A stretch of DNA of 18,540 nt from Paraktedonobacter sp035294465 (GCA_035294465.1 DATGKW010000185.1:1-18540), one strand, 5' to 3'; positions 1 to 8,314 are shown, counted from the first letter of the stretch. A program made the numbers and translations. Notes: generated from the sequence alone by a model not told the origin.

Positions 1-25
1 GTAATAGACCTGTTCCGGGTGGCAA

Positions 26-613
26 TTACCAGTCTCTAACGAGATTAGCGAAGCGGTCAAAGAGATCCGCATTCCAGCGTTTCCCTCTCATCTTAGACAT
101 GATAGTAAGCGCCTCCTGAGAGGAATACGCCGGTCGATGCATGTACATTCTTGGATTAGACAGAGCTTCGTAGACATCGGCCAGCGAGACTACCTGAACC
201 GCTAGCGGTATACTATCTCCTTGTAAGCCATATGGATAGCCGCTGCCATCTACCCATTCCTGGTGGTAGAGAATGTACGGTTCGATAAAATGCAGCGACG
301 GCCAGGCCCGGATAAGATCGACACCTTTGTATGTATGCGATTCAATCATCTCACGATCTTCTCCGGTCAGAAGCTCCCCCTGCTTTTGTAGCACTGCTTC
401 GGACCAGCAAACCTGACCGATATCATGCAGAAGCGCTCCCAGGCGAATTTCTTTGAGAACCGGCTCATCCCAGCCCAGCGCCTCCGCAATCCGAACGGCA
501 TAATCGGCAACCCGCAGGCTATGTCCTGTTGTATGATTGCGCCCGTCAATTGCAGAGGCAAGCGCGGCTATTGCATCCCATAAGACAGCTTCGAGAGAAG
601 AGGTTCCGGCCAT
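26..613 (-). CDS. Stand-alone HD-GYP domain protein (possible cyclic-di-GMP phosphodiesterase)
   Basis: The 195-residue protein is almost entirely one HD-GYP domain. Visible landmarks are H31, the HD pair H63-D64 in LLHDIG, H93, the H117-Q118-E119 triad followed by DGSGYP (GYP at 125-127), and D146 in LADVYEAL. HD-GYP proteins typically hydrolyse cyclic-di-GMP with a metal centre built from these residues. Two deviations are visible: the usual HHE reads HQE, so one expected metal-ligand histidine is glutamine, and HDIGK reads HDIGQ. There is no receiver, PAS or membrane segment, so any signal must come from partners. The first 46 bases lie inside the upstream phosphatase gene, so the two are co-transcribed and probably translationally coupled. 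The ATG at 613 is the natural start. Family assignment is strong; enzymatic activity is uncertain because of the H-to-Q change. Confidence 0.85.
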   Translation of the reverse strand: MAGTSSLEAVLWDAIAALASAIDGRNHTTGHSLRVADYAVRIAEALGWDEPVLKEIRLGALLHDIGQVCWSEAVLQKQGELLTGEDREMIESHTYKGVDLIRAWPSLHFIEPYILYHQEWVDGSGYPYGLQGDSIPLAVQVVSLADVYEALSNPRMYMHRPAYSSQEALTIMSKMRGKRWNADLFDRFANLVRDW

Positions 614-1416
614 GGTTCTTTCTCCCTGGAAGTATCCTGCACCAATTGCAAGAATCGTTCATGGATCTCCGTTCCGTTACTTCCTACAATGCACCGCTGA
701 TTCATCCCTGTAAAAGATTCGCCCTGGAAATCGGTAATACGCCCACCTGCCTCCTCAAGAAGAAGAATGCCCGCATCAGGGACAACAGGCTGCTCAGAAA
801 TCGCGATAACCAGGTCAGCCTTTCCGCAAGCAACGAGGCACCAGTCAAGCGCGGGCGACCAGGTATCTAAAACCCGGCGGCACTGCATATGTAAGGAGTG
901 GCGCAGACGCGCTGTCAGTGGCATACGTTTTGTGGCAAAATCCGGGATAAGAAAAACCCGGCAGTTCGTAAAGCGAGTGGTAGGCGAAACCCGGATATCA
1001 TTGCCATTGAGCCAGGCACCCCCGCCTCGTTCTGCTGTGTACAGAGCATCCGTCACAGGATTATAGACCACGGCGACCTGGGGCTGACCAAGATAACAAA
1101 GAGTCAGGGTGGAAGAGAAATAAGGCAGGCCGAGGACGAAGTTCTCAGTACCATCTAGCGGGTCAATCCGCCAACAATAGGGAGACGATGAAACAGAGAG
1201 CCGGCCCTGCTCTTCGCTTTCAATATTGTGCAGAGGAAATGCTTTTTGAATACACCCGATGATGGCCTGCTCTGCTGCAAGATCTGCTCCCGTTTGCAGC
1301 GAAGTATCTTCTTTGATGCGCGTGCTGTACACCCCTTCTCGATAGTAATCCAGGAGAATCTTGCCTCCGGCTTGTGCAGCTTCAATTGCTACTTCTCTAG
1401 CTTTTGTCTCGTCCAC
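568..1416 (-). CDS. Inositol monophosphatase family protein
   Basis: This 282-residue protein carries the metal-binding motifs of the FIG/IMPase superfamily: E68-E69 in ESEEQG, D85-P-L-D88-G-T in DPLDGTENF, and a late aspartate D214 before the LLEEAGGRITDF segment. Family members remove phosphate from inositol-1-phosphate, histidinol phosphate, fructose-1,6-bisphosphate or PAP in a Mg-dependent way. The usual WD of the second motif reads PD here, keeping the aspartate but losing the tryptophan, so the substrate cannot be assigned. The start is GTG at 1416, chosen because an AAAGGAG ribosome-binding site lies 8 bases upstream. It is first in a two-gene unit with the HD-GYP protein and is driven by the consensus promoter at 1492-1519. 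A histidinol-phosphatase or suhB-like role is possible but unproven. Confidence 0.85.
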   Translation of the reverse strand: MDETKAREVAIEAAQAGGKILLDYYREGVYSTRIKEDTSLQTGADLAAEQAIIGCIQKAFPLHNIESEEQGRLSVSSSPYCWRIDPLDGTENFVLGLPYFSSTLTLCYLGQPQVAVVYNPVTDALYTAERGGGAWLNGNDIRVSPTTRFTNCRVFLIPDFATKRMPLTARLRHSLHMQCRRVLDTWSPALDWCLVACGKADLVIAISEQPVVPDAGILLLEEAGGRITDFQGESFTGMNQRCIVGSNGTEIHERFLQLVQDTSREKEPWPEPLLSKLSYGMQ

Positions 1417-1491
1417 CGCCGCAGCTCCTTTCAGCCTTCAATAATGGGATAGATTGGCGATGCAAATGTCTTGCTGCTTCATCTTATGAAG

Positions 1492-1519
1492 ATTATATCA
1501 TAGAATTATTATTTGTCAA
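1492..1519 (-). promoter_or_regulatory. Consensus sigma-70-type promoter for the phosphatase/HD-GYP unit
   Basis: Read on the minus strand, a perfect TTGACA (1519-1514) and a perfect TATAAT (1497-1492) are separated by 16 bp in AT-rich DNA. The predicted start is near 1485, giving a leader of about 70 bases to the GTG at 1416. Full consensus suggests constitutive, strong expression. From 1520 to 1674 I see no gene or other structure. Confidence 0.75.
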
Positions 1520-1674
1520 GTATTAACCACTAATATATGCTTTTTGAATTTATTTTCTAATTTTACAGAAAGAAAGCTGTCAGGTTGCCCTGTGTAAGAA
1601 GAGAGGAAATTGAAAGGATAGAGCGAATAAATGCCTTACGATGTAGTACTCCTTTATAAACATTTGTAAGTACA

Positions 1675-1728
1675 AAGTAACAGTCCTTGCCGCTACTGGG
1701 GGAACCGTTGCAGCAAGGACTGTTACTT
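1675..1728 (-). terminator. 16-bp hairpin downstream of the GH6 cellulase
   Basis: The arms 1675-1690 and 1713-1728 are perfectly complementary around a 22-base loop. It starts about 50 bases after the GH6 stop codon on the minus strand. The following bases on that strand are only weakly T-rich (TGTACTT), so it may act as a transcription terminator or as a 3' end stabiliser. Confidence 0.6.
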
Positions 1729-1780
1729 CGCATCGCCTGGTTAGCTATCCACTACTTACCAGGGCGATGAGTGCCGGCAT

Positions 1781-3682
1781 CTAGGAGAACGGTGGGTATG
1801 CGTTCGTGACCAGGGTATTGAACCCGGCCTGGAACCAGGCACCGGAAACCGGAGCGTTGGGCATGGCTCCCGTCGGCATATTGTTGTTGAGCGCATCGCC
1901 ACCGAAGTTCGGATCGCACATCTCGTCGAAGCCCTTCCCTGTGGGGTTATTGGGTCCGGTGGGGATCAACGAGCTTGAGCCATCGGACTCACCGGGAGGC
2001 TTGATCCAGACATACGCTGCGTAGACGGAGTTCGGATTGGCCTGCGGCCTTGCACCGATGCCGCCCGGCTGGTTACACCAGTTACCCCAGTCGATACGCT
2101 GGTCGATCCTGGTCTGGTTGACGAAGGTGTTCAGGTCCGTCGATGTGCTTGGGCCGGTCGGCCGGTTGGGACCGCCCCAGCCATTGCGCGACGTATCGAT
2201 CAGCATGCCAATGGTGCTTGGGAAGCCAGCATTAATGAACGCGGTCTTCATATCGGCATCATAAGACTGCTCATCGATATAGGTGTTCCACTGGAAGAAC
2301 GTAGCGGAGCGCACCGGCTGGCCGCCGATCTGCTCGTTAGCAGTCATGTACGGCTCAACGGTCGGCGTGTAGTTCGCCGTGTTGCTGATGAAGCCGTCCA
2401 CGCTATTCACGCCGGCGGTCGTGCCCTTGATCACGCTGGAAATCAGATTCACAGCCGGCTGGAAGTTGCTGGACCAGCCAAGCCAGCCAGCATGAGCGAT
2501 ATCGACGTAGTTGTAGACATTCGGAATCGCGTGCAGTTTGTTCAGCGCGTACTGAATGCCCTGCACATAAACGCCGCTGGAATTGGCATCAGCGCACTTC
2601 GAGATGTTCAGGTTCGTGACCAGGTTGGGCAGCGAATCGGGCTCGATAATCGCCACGATGCGCAGGTTGCTGAACTGCGGCATGCTGAAGTCGGCGGCGA
2701 TTGGATCGATGTACGAGTGCTCGTAGGTGGGCAGATCGGTATCGCTTGTCAACTCGCCGTTTGAGGCAAGAGCCGCGCAGTCGCGCAGAGGCAGGTCATA
2801 AATGACGAACGTCGCCACGACCGGCTCGCTGCTGCTCGCCGCCTGCTGCTCCGCATCCTGCAGATAGACAAGCAGGCTATTAGGATAGCCGGTCCCGCCT
2901 GTTACCGCTGCCATGCTATCAAGCCAGATGGCGGTCGGATAATTCGCGACCTGGGCCTCCTCCTGGCCAAGTGTACCACCTACAGAGGCCGCGCCTGCTT
3001 TGACTTCCGCGACATAGTTGGGATTCAGGAATCCCACAGCTCCAGCATAGGGGTTCTGTACATGCACTGGGCAGTTCGAGGTGCATGGAGTTGGCGTCGC
3101 AGTGGGTGTCGAGGTTGGCGTCGAGGTTGGGGTGCTCGTCGGCGTCGAGGTTGGCGTGTTCGTCGGCGTCGAGGTTGGCGTGTTCGTTGGCGTCGGTGTT
3201 GCCGATCCAGATCCATTACAGGTATTTCCATTCACGGAAAAGCTTGTTGGAACGGGATTGCTGGATGTCCACGCACCGTTGAAGCCTGGTTCCGAACTCA
3301 CAAAGGCGCCCGCCGGGACCGACCCGTTATACGAAAGATTCGTAATGGTGACGTTTTGCCCGCTCTGGGTGTAGTTTCCATTCCAGAGCTGCGTGATTGT
3401 CTGGCCGCTGGCCGGGAAAGTGAAGGTCAGAGACCAGCTCGACCACGCGGAGGAGCTCGTATTCTGGATAGTGAGATTTGCTCCAAAACCGCCGGGCCAC
3501 TGGTTTGTGACCGTGTAGGTCACCGAGCAGTACGAGGCTGCGTGTGTAACCGTAAGCCCAACGAAAAGACTGCTGATCAATACAATCAGCGTACTTGTAC
3601 ACAAGAGCAGGCTTCGAAATCTGTTCTTCACGAAGAACCTTCGAAGTCTGCTCTCTGAGATATCGCGCTTTACATCGCGCAT
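1781..3682 (-). CDS. Secreted GH6 cellulase (exo-type) with N-terminal CBM2
   Basis: Domain order in 633 residues: signal peptide (to about residue 49, ending in THAAS), CBM2 at about 51-156, Thr/Pro linker at about 161-199, GH6 catalytic domain at about 205-633. The GH6 signatures are YDLPLRDC (Asp at about 301) and IIEPDSLPN (catalytic acid Asp at about 349). The C-terminal part (NGWGGPNRPTGPS, NWCNQPG, WIKPPGESDG, NAYPPF) matches the bacterial exo-type GH6 group typified by Thermobifida Cel6B. Such enzymes are inverting and release cellobiose from non-reducing chain ends. The CBM2 keeps binding aromatics W in NQWPGGF, W in TQLWNG and Y in NLSYNG. I chose ATG 3682 over an upstream TTG at 3703 because AAGGAGGG lies just before it. 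It is transcribed from the repeat-controlled promoter at 3813-3875 and diverges from the LacI gene. Confidence 0.93.
   Translation of the reverse strand: MRDVKRDISESRLRRFFVKNRFRSLLLCTSTLIVLISSLFVGLTVTHAASYCSVTYTVTNQWPGGFGANLTIQNTSSSAWSSWSLTFTFPASGQTITQLWNGNYTQSGQNVTITNLSYNGSVPAGAFVSSEPGFNGAWTSSNPVPTSFSVNGNTCNGSGSATPTPTNTPTSTPTNTPTSTPTSTPTSTPTSTPTATPTPCTSNCPVHVQNPYAGAVGFLNPNYVAEVKAGAASVGGTLGQEEAQVANYPTAIWLDSMAAVTGGTGYPNSLLVYLQDAEQQAASSSEPVVATFVIYDLPLRDCAALASNGELTSDTDLPTYEHSYIDPIAADFSMPQFSNLRIVAIIEPDSLPNLVTNLNISKCADANSSGVYVQGIQYALNKLHAIPNVYNYVDIAHAGWLGWSSNFQPAVNLISSVIKGTTAGVNSVDGFISNTANYTPTVEPYMTANEQIGGQPVRSATFFQWNTYIDEQSYDADMKTAFINAGFPSTIGMLIDTSRNGWGGPNRPTGPSTSTDLNTFVNQTRIDQRIDWGNWCNQPGGIGARPQANPNSVYAAYVWIKPPGESDGSSSLIPTGPNNPTGKGFDEMCDPNFGGDALNNNMPTGAMPNAPVSGAWFQAGFNTLVTNAYPPFS
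3086..3202 (-). repeat. Tandem coding repeat for the Thr/Pro linker of the GH6 cellulase
   Basis: Roughly 39 codons of ATPTPTNTPTSTP-type linker form a degenerate tandem repeat, with a 24-base period (PTNTPTST) clearest at 3140-3190. It separates the CBM2 and GH6 domains as a flexible, probably glycosylated spacer. It creates long spurious reading frames on the plus strand. Confidence 0.85.
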
Positions 3683-3812
3683 TCTATCCCTCCTTGGGTG
3701 CAACTAAGGGGTGACACCCCTCGATCTTTCGCAAACGCTGCCGTAAATGATTCCGGTGAGCATCTACGGCTAAAAACGCGTTCTAGAAAGAGATGAATAG
3801 ATTAGTATAGGT

Positions 3813-3875
3813 AGCGTAGCCAATCCGCGCGTAGGATGCAACGACACTCACTAGACAGATAGTGAACAGATGGTT
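3813..3875 (-). promoter_or_regulatory. GH6 promoter with three 11-bp direct-repeat operator units
   Basis: On the minus strand, three adjacent 11-mers, AACCATCTGTT (3875-3865), CACTATCTGTC (3864-3854) and TAGTGAGTGTC (3853-3843), are followed by one base, a weak -35 TTGCAT (3841-3836), a 17-bp spacer ending GATTGGC, and a -10 TACGCT (3818-3813). The same layout occurs before GH48 and before the lipoprotein gene. The poor -35 beside a helically phased repeat array suggests an activator-dependent promoter. Predicted leader is about 125 bases. Between it and the GH6 start lies a small hairpin (3707-3721, AGGGGT/ACCCCT). Confidence 0.7.
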
Positions 3876-3961
3876 GCAACTGTCTTAGGCAATGAGATGT
3901 TCCTCTGAAGCTTGCTTATTCCTCGCTACACGATTTGTGGCAGCAGGCGTAAGAAAATTTG

Positions 3962-3990
3962 TTGACGTCGGGAAGAAGGTTTGATACAGT
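3962..3990 (+). promoter_or_regulatory. Predicted promoter of the LacI-family gene
   Basis: TTGACG (3962-3967) and TACAGT (3985-3990) are separated by 17 bp. The predicted start near 3997 leaves a leader of about 60 bases. It does not carry the 11-bp repeat units seen at the cellulase promoters. Confidence 0.55.
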
Positions 3991-4002
3991 GAGCAGTATA
4001 CC

Positions 4003-4018
4003 TTTTCTCCGACGAAAA
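4003..4018. promoter_or_regulatory. Possible LacI-type autoregulatory operator
   Basis: TTTTCTCCGACGAAAA is an interrupted palindrome: the arms TTTTC/GAAAA are perfect and the centre is CG, as is usual for LacI-family sites. It lies just downstream of the predicted transcription start of the LacI gene, where a bound repressor would block transcription. The inner bases do not pair, so this is only a candidate. Confidence 0.35.
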
Positions 4019-4056
4019 TAGGCGCGGGAACAGCCACAATAAAGCGATGAGAAGAT

Positions 4057-5127
4057 ATGAGCAAACGGACCTTTTCCATTGTAGATGTAGCCGAACGAGC
4101 GGGCGTTTCGCTGGCCACCGCCAGTCGCGTGATGAGCAACTCATCGTATCCGGTGAACGCGGCCACGCGGCAAAAAGTGCTGGCAGCGGCAGCCGAGCTT
4201 GGCTACTCGCCGAATTCACTGGCGCGTAGCCTGCGCTCGCAACGCAGCAAACTGATCGCGGTGCTTGTCGGAGACAACGTTGATCCGTATTTCGCCGAGA
4301 TCACACGCGGGGTTGAAGAGGTTGCCAACGAACAGGGCTATCTCACCATCATCTGCAACACGGACCGCAATCCTACCAAAGAGCTGCACTATCTGCGCAC
4401 ACTGCGCGACTACCGGGCCGACGGCCTTATCTTTGCAGGAAGCGGCCTGAACAATCCAGAGCACACTGAGCAGATCGAAAAGGTCGTCATGGACATGCAA
4501 GGGCGAGGCGCTGCTGCCATTGCACTCTCCCAGCATACATTGCATGTCCCCTCCATTCAGATCGACAATTTTGGCGGAGGGCACGCGATAACGGCCATGC
4601 TGCTTGAAATAGGACACCGGCGCATCGCTCTGATAGCGGGTCCTGCCGGTCTAACCGCCGCCAATAGACGCATGCAGGGATACATGGCCGCGCTGGTCGA
4701 AAAGGGCATCCCTATCGATCCTCATCTCATCTTGCTCGGCAATTTCGACCAGGCCAGCGGCGAGCGGGCAGCACAGACCATCGCGCAGATGGAACTCGCA
4801 CAGCGTCCAACAGCCATCTTCGCTGCCAACGACGAGATGGCTTTCGGGGTCATGCTCGCCTTGCAACAGCAGGGGATTCGAGTGCCACAGGATATTTCCG
4901 TATGCGGCTTTGGCGATATCCCCATGTCGCGCCTTATCGCGCCTGCGCTCACCACTGTGCATGTTCCATTGCGCCAATTAGGTCGCAGCGGAGCAGAAAG
5001 ATTGCTGGCGATTTTGCGCCAGGAAGAGGTACCTTCCTCCGAGATCTTGCCTATCACTATCGTTAAGCGTGCCTCGGCCACATCACCGCTGACCTCGGAG
5101 CAAATAGAAGCTAAACGTACCCAATAA
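4057..5127 (+). CDS. LacI-family transcriptional regulator
   Basis: The 356-residue protein has the full LacI layout: an N-terminal helix-turn-helix (residues about 5-28, IVDVAERAGVSLATASRVM) with hinge helix (PNSLARSLRS), then a periplasmic-binding-protein-like effector domain from about residue 62 to 340 (IAVLVGDNVDPYFAEI, AIFAANDEMAFGVM, ISVCGFGDIPMSRL). Such proteins release DNA on binding a sugar. The ribosome site is modest (GAGAAG). It diverges from the GH6 cellulase and its 3' end overlaps the convergent TIM-barrel gene by 17 bases. The strong palindrome at 8315-8332 makes the adjacent three-gene operon its most likely target; cellulase control is possible. The effector is not predictable, although cello-oligosaccharides would fit the setting. 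Confidence 0.93.
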   Translation: MSKRTFSIVDVAERAGVSLATASRVMSNSSYPVNAATRQKVLAAAAELGYSPNSLARSLRSQRSKLIAVLVGDNVDPYFAEITRGVEEVANEQGYLTIICNTDRNPTKELHYLRTLRDYRADGLIFAGSGLNNPEHTEQIEKVVMDMQGRGAAAIALSQHTLHVPSIQIDNFGGGHAITAMLLEIGHRRIALIAGPAGLTAANRRMQGYMAALVEKGIPIDPHLILLGNFDQASGERAAQTIAQMELAQRPTAIFAANDEMAFGVMLALQQQGIRVPQDISVCGFGDIPMSRLIAPALTTVHVPLRQLGRSGAERLLAILRQEEVPSSEILPITIVKRASATSPLTSEQIEAKRTQ

Positions 5128-5932
5128 AGTGCTGGCATACCTGCCTGAGCAATTCCTCGCCGGGCAGGCTCCAGAGAGCCTCGTTGAAAATTTCTACCTC
5201 TATCGGCCCCTGATAGCTGGCGGCATCAACCGCCTGGCGCAGACGGCGGATCTCAATGACTCCATCGCCCATCAGGCCGCGCCCATTGAGCATATCGGGT
5301 GTCGGGACCAGCCAGTCGCTGACGTGGAAGCCGAAGATCGAGCCACGCACCGCTGCAATGTGTTCGTAGACCGCCGGGTCCCACCAGACATGATAGACAT
5401 CGATCACCACGCCCAGGTAGGGCGAGGCAAAACGCCGAACCAGCTGCCGCGCCTCGTCGAGAGTGACAATGACCGAACGGTCGGCAGCGAACATAGGATG
5501 GAGCGGCTCAATTCCGAGCTTGATCTGATGTTGCGCAGCAAATGGGAGTAACTGCTCCAGGGCCTCGCTGACCATGAGCCGTCCAGCAGCGATATCTCTA
5601 TCCGGGGCAGGGCCGCACACAAGCACCAGAACTTCGGCTCCCAATTCTGCCGCCTCCTCGACCGCGCGGAAGTTTTCCTCCAGGCGAGCGCGGCGTTCGG
5701 TAGCGCTCGCGGCCGGAAACCAGCCGCCTCGGCAGAGGCTCGAAACCGCAAGGCCAGCATCACGCAGCAGGCGCGCGCTCTGTGTTACGCCGATTTCCGC
5801 GACCTTCTCTCGCCACAGACCAAGCGCCGGAAGACCCGCTCGCGCACAGCCCTCGATGGCCTCGCGTACATTCCACTGGCGGATGGTCATCTGATTCAAG
5901 CTGAGCCGATCCAGTTCACTTCTCACCGACAT
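5111..5932 (-). CDS. Sugar phosphate isomerase/epimerase-like TIM barrel protein
   Basis: This is a 273-residue member of the xylose-isomerase-like/AP-endonuclease-2 TIM-barrel family. Expected metal-binding residues are present: E142 in LGIEPLHP, D178 and H181 in VIDVYHVWWDP, H203 in GFHVSDW, and E246 in VEVEIF-like context near the C-terminus. Relatives isomerise or epimerise sugars, or break keto-glycosides by elimination. It is third in an operon: only 3 bases separate it from the DUF993 gene, and its ribosome site (GGAGGG) lies in the end of that gene. The distal 3' end runs 17 bases into the convergent LacI gene. The exact reaction is unknown. Confidence 0.85.
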   Translation of the reverse strand: MSVRSELDRLSLNQMTIRQWNVREAIEGCARAGLPALGLWREKVAEIGVTQSARLLRDAGLAVSSLCRGGWFPAASATERRARLEENFRAVEEAAELGAEVLVLVCGPAPDRDIAAGRLMVSEALEQLLPFAAQHQIKLGIEPLHPMFAADRSVIVTLDEARQLVRRFASPYLGVVIDVYHVWWDPAVYEHIAAVRGSIFGFHVSDWLVPTPDMLNGRGLMGDGVIEIRRLRQAVDAASYQGPIEVEIFNEALWSLPGEELLRQVCQHFIGYV

Positions 5933-5935
5933 ACA

Positions 5936-7102
5936 TTACCCTCCAGCTGAGACCAGGACCTGCTGCATACGTGCAGCAGCCTGTTCCGGGTCGAGGAGCA
6001 GCCCGGCCTGGTCGGCCAGCATAAACAGGCGAACGAGGTGCGCGAGGGAGCGAGCCGTTTCCAAACCACTCACCATACTGAAACAAGGGTGATGCCCGTT
6101 GAGATAGGCCAGGAAAACCACGCCCGTCTTATAGTGGTACGTTGGTGCCTGGAAAATATGGTGCGCGAGGGGCACCGTTGGCGCAAAAATCGCCTGGTAG
6201 CCGGGCAAATCACCCCGGTCCAGAGCCTGGAGCGCAGCGGCGGCGGCTGGCGCGATAGCATCAAAGATGCCAAGCAACGCGTGGCTGTAGCCCTGTTCGT
6301 CTCCTTGAATCAGCTGCGGATAGTGGAAATCGTCGCCCGTATACATGACCACGCTGGCAGGGAGACGGCGGCGTAAGGCGATTTCGCGTTCAGCACTTAG
6401 TAGAGACAGCTTGATGCCATCAATCTTCGTGGCGTGCCTGCGCATCAGATCCAGGCAGACCTCCGTAGCCTCATCAAGGTCGCTCCTCCCCCAGTAGCCG
6501 GCCAGCGCGGGATCAAACATCTCGCCCAGCCAGTGCAGAATCACCGGGCGCTTGACCTGACCTAGAACACGGTCATAGACACGTGCATAGTCTTCGGACG
6601 ATCTGGCACAGGCAGCCAGCGCCCGACTGGCCATCAGAATAACACGCGCGCCTTCGCCCTCAACGAATTCGCACTGCTCCTCATAGGCGGCGATGACCTT
6701 CTCCAGTGTGAGAGGAGCGGCGAGAGACAACTGATCGGTCCCCGCTCCGCAGGCAATGCGCTCCTGCGCGCCATCAGCCCTGGCGGCAGCCATTGAACGA
6801 TGAATCAATTCGCGAGTCGCGTCCCAATCCAGGCCCATACCGCGCTGGGCAGTATCCATCGCCTCTGCAACCGAAAAACCTAGAGACCAGAGATAACGGC
6901 GATAGGCCAGGGTTGTTTCCCAATCAATCTGCTCGCGCGCCGGAAGCTGAGGAGAGGCCGTATGTTTGCGCACAATATGAGCTGCCGCGAAGGCTCGCCG
7001 GTTCCGCGCCGGTGGACAAGTGGTGGGAAATCGGCATGGCTCGCCCAGCGCGTAGGTGAAAGGATGACCATCCTCACCAGGCAATTGAATGTGCCGGCTC
7101 AT
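5936..7102 (-). CDS. DUF993 family, dihydrodipicolinate-synthase-like aldolase
   Basis: The 388-residue sequence resembles the DUF993 group, annotated as a divergent branch of the DHDPS/N-acetylneuraminate lyase TIM-barrel fold. K231 in IDGIKLSLLS sits where the Schiff-base lysine of DHDPS enzymes lies, followed by YTGDDFHYPQ, which resembles the region after it in DHDPS. The usual YN of the tyrosine motif appears as LHWLGEMF, so chemistry probably differs. Function is not established; a class I aldolase or dehydratase acting on a keto-sugar acid is a reasonable inference. Its ATG overlaps the stop of the Gfo/Idh gene (ATGA, 7099-7102), showing translational coupling, and it has a GGAGG site inside that gene. 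Confidence 0.8.
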   Translation of the reverse strand: MSRHIQLPGEDGHPFTYALGEPCRFPTTCPPARNRRAFAAAHIVRKHTASPQLPAREQIDWETTLAYRRYLWSLGFSVAEAMDTAQRGMGLDWDATRELIHRSMAAARADGAQERIACGAGTDQLSLAAPLTLEKVIAAYEEQCEFVEGEGARVILMASRALAACARSSEDYARVYDRVLGQVKRPVILHWLGEMFDPALAGYWGRSDLDEATEVCLDLMRRHATKIDGIKLSLLSAEREIALRRRLPASVVMYTGDDFHYPQLIQGDEQGYSHALLGIFDAIAPAAAAALQALDRGDLPGYQAIFAPTVPLAHHIFQAPTYHYKTGVVFLAYLNGHHPCFSMVSGLETARSLAHLVRLFMLADQAGLLLDPEQAAARMQQVLVSAGG

Positions 7103-8262
7103 TCCTGCGCCTCCAGAGACAGCCAGGGAAGATCAATCCAGCGGCGTTCTTGCCAGGAGCGCAGGGCCGTTTCGGCTAGCTGCACTCCTCGCGCTCCCTC
7201 AAGCAAGGTCCAGGGGAACGGCGTATCACAGGCCACATGCCGCAGAAACAGCTCCCACTGATACTTAAAGGCGTTCTCAAAGGGCTGGTTGGCCGGCACC
7301 TCCATCCAGTCGTCACGAAAAACATGGGTCAAAGGAATATCAGGGTTCCAGACAACTCTCGGCGTATTGACCCGGCTTTGCGTTTTACACGAGTGCAAAC
7401 CAGCAATGGCGCTGCCGTGTGTGCCATCGACCTGGATGGCGAGCTGTTCGTCGCGATACACGCGCACGCACCACGACGAATTGAATTGAGCGACGATATC
7501 GTTCTCCAGGAGGAAGGTGGCATAGGCCGCGTCGTCAGCCGTGACCTTGTAACGCTGCCCCTGTTCGTCGTAGCGCTCAGGGATATGCGTAGCGCCAAGA
7601 CAGGAGACGGCGCACACACGGCCAAAAAGGTGAGAGAGAACGTAGGACCAGTGGCAGAGCATATCGACGATGATACCACCGCCATCCTCTTTGCGATAAT
7701 TCCAGGATGGGCGTTGCGCGGCCTGCCAGTCTCCCTCAAAGATCCAGTAGCCAAATTCCCCTCGTACCGAGAGGATACGCCCCAGAAAACCGCTATCGAT
7801 AACCCGTTTGAGCTTCAGCAGGCCCGGCAAGAACAGCTTATCCTGCACCACTCCGTTCTTGACGCCCGCCTCTTGAGCCAAACGGGCAAGGGCAAGAGCG
7901 GTTTTTCCATCCGTCGCGGTCGGTTTCTCGCAATAGACGTGTTTGCCAGCCCGCAGTGCCTGGCCGACGCTTTCTGCTCGAAGCGGGGTCGCCTGGGCAT
8001 CGAAGTAGATTTCGTTGGAGGGATCAGCTAGGCACTCATCCAGATCGGTACACCAGCGCTCAATACCATACTTCTCCGCCAGGGCGCGAACCTTCTGGGC
8101 ATTACGGCCCAGAAGAACCGGATTGGGCATCAAAGCATCGCCATTTGGTAAGATCACCCCTCCTTGCTCACGAATCGCGAGGAGCGAACGCACGAGGTGC
8201 TGATTTGTGCCCATCCGCCCGGTCACGCCGTTCATGATGATGCCAACATTGCGTATTGCCAT
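7099..8262 (-). CDS. Gfo/Idh/MocA-family oxidoreductase
   Basis: In 387 residues the N-terminal Rossmann fold (VGIIMNGVTGRMG, residues about 6-18) is followed by the diagnostic E112-K113-P114 and by the C-terminal catalytic segment GGGIIVD200MLCH204. These proteins use NAD(P)(H) to oxidise or reduce sugars, inositols and their derivatives. The dinucleotide loop is altered (GVTGRMG rather than GxGxxG) and carries an inserted segment before LLGRN. It heads the operon with DUF993 and the TIM-barrel protein, has an AGGAG site 6 bases before the ATG, and lies behind the operator/promoter at 8315-8367. A 3-keto-sugar route is possible but not shown by sequence. Confidence 0.9.
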   Translation of the reverse strand: MAIRNVGIIMNGVTGRMGTNQHLVRSLLAIREQGGVILPNGDALMPNPVLLGRNAQKVRALAEKYGIERWCTDLDECLADPSNEIYFDAQATPLRAESVGQALRAGKHVYCEKPTATDGKTALALARLAQEAGVKNGVVQDKLFLPGLLKLKRVIDSGFLGRILSVRGEFGYWIFEGDWQAAQRPSWNYRKEDGGGIIVDMLCHWSYVLSHLFGRVCAVSCLGATHIPERYDEQGQRYKVTADDAAYATFLLENDIVAQFNSSWCVRVYRDEQLAIQVDGTHGSAIAGLHSCKTQSRVNTPRVVWNPDIPLTHVFRDDWMEVPANQPFENAFKYQWELFLRHVACDTPFPWTLLEGARGVQLAETALRSWQERRWIDLPWLSLEAQE

Positions 8263-8314
8263 ACAATTCTCCTGAGATGCTGAGCGAACCAGCGATATCG
8301 CGTGCTCGGAGAGA

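Noticed and set aside
3062..3658. Long plus-strand open frame rich in Arg/Trp opposite the GH6 gene
   Set aside because: It is the antisense shadow of the CBM2 and Thr/Pro linker; the composition simply reflects the linker repeat, and the minus-strand frame has clear domains.
7237..8031. 264-residue plus-strand open frame opposite the Gfo/Idh gene
   Set aside because: The minus strand encodes a complete Gfo/Idh protein with EKP and catalytic motifs; the plus-strand frame has no recognisable domain or ribosome site.
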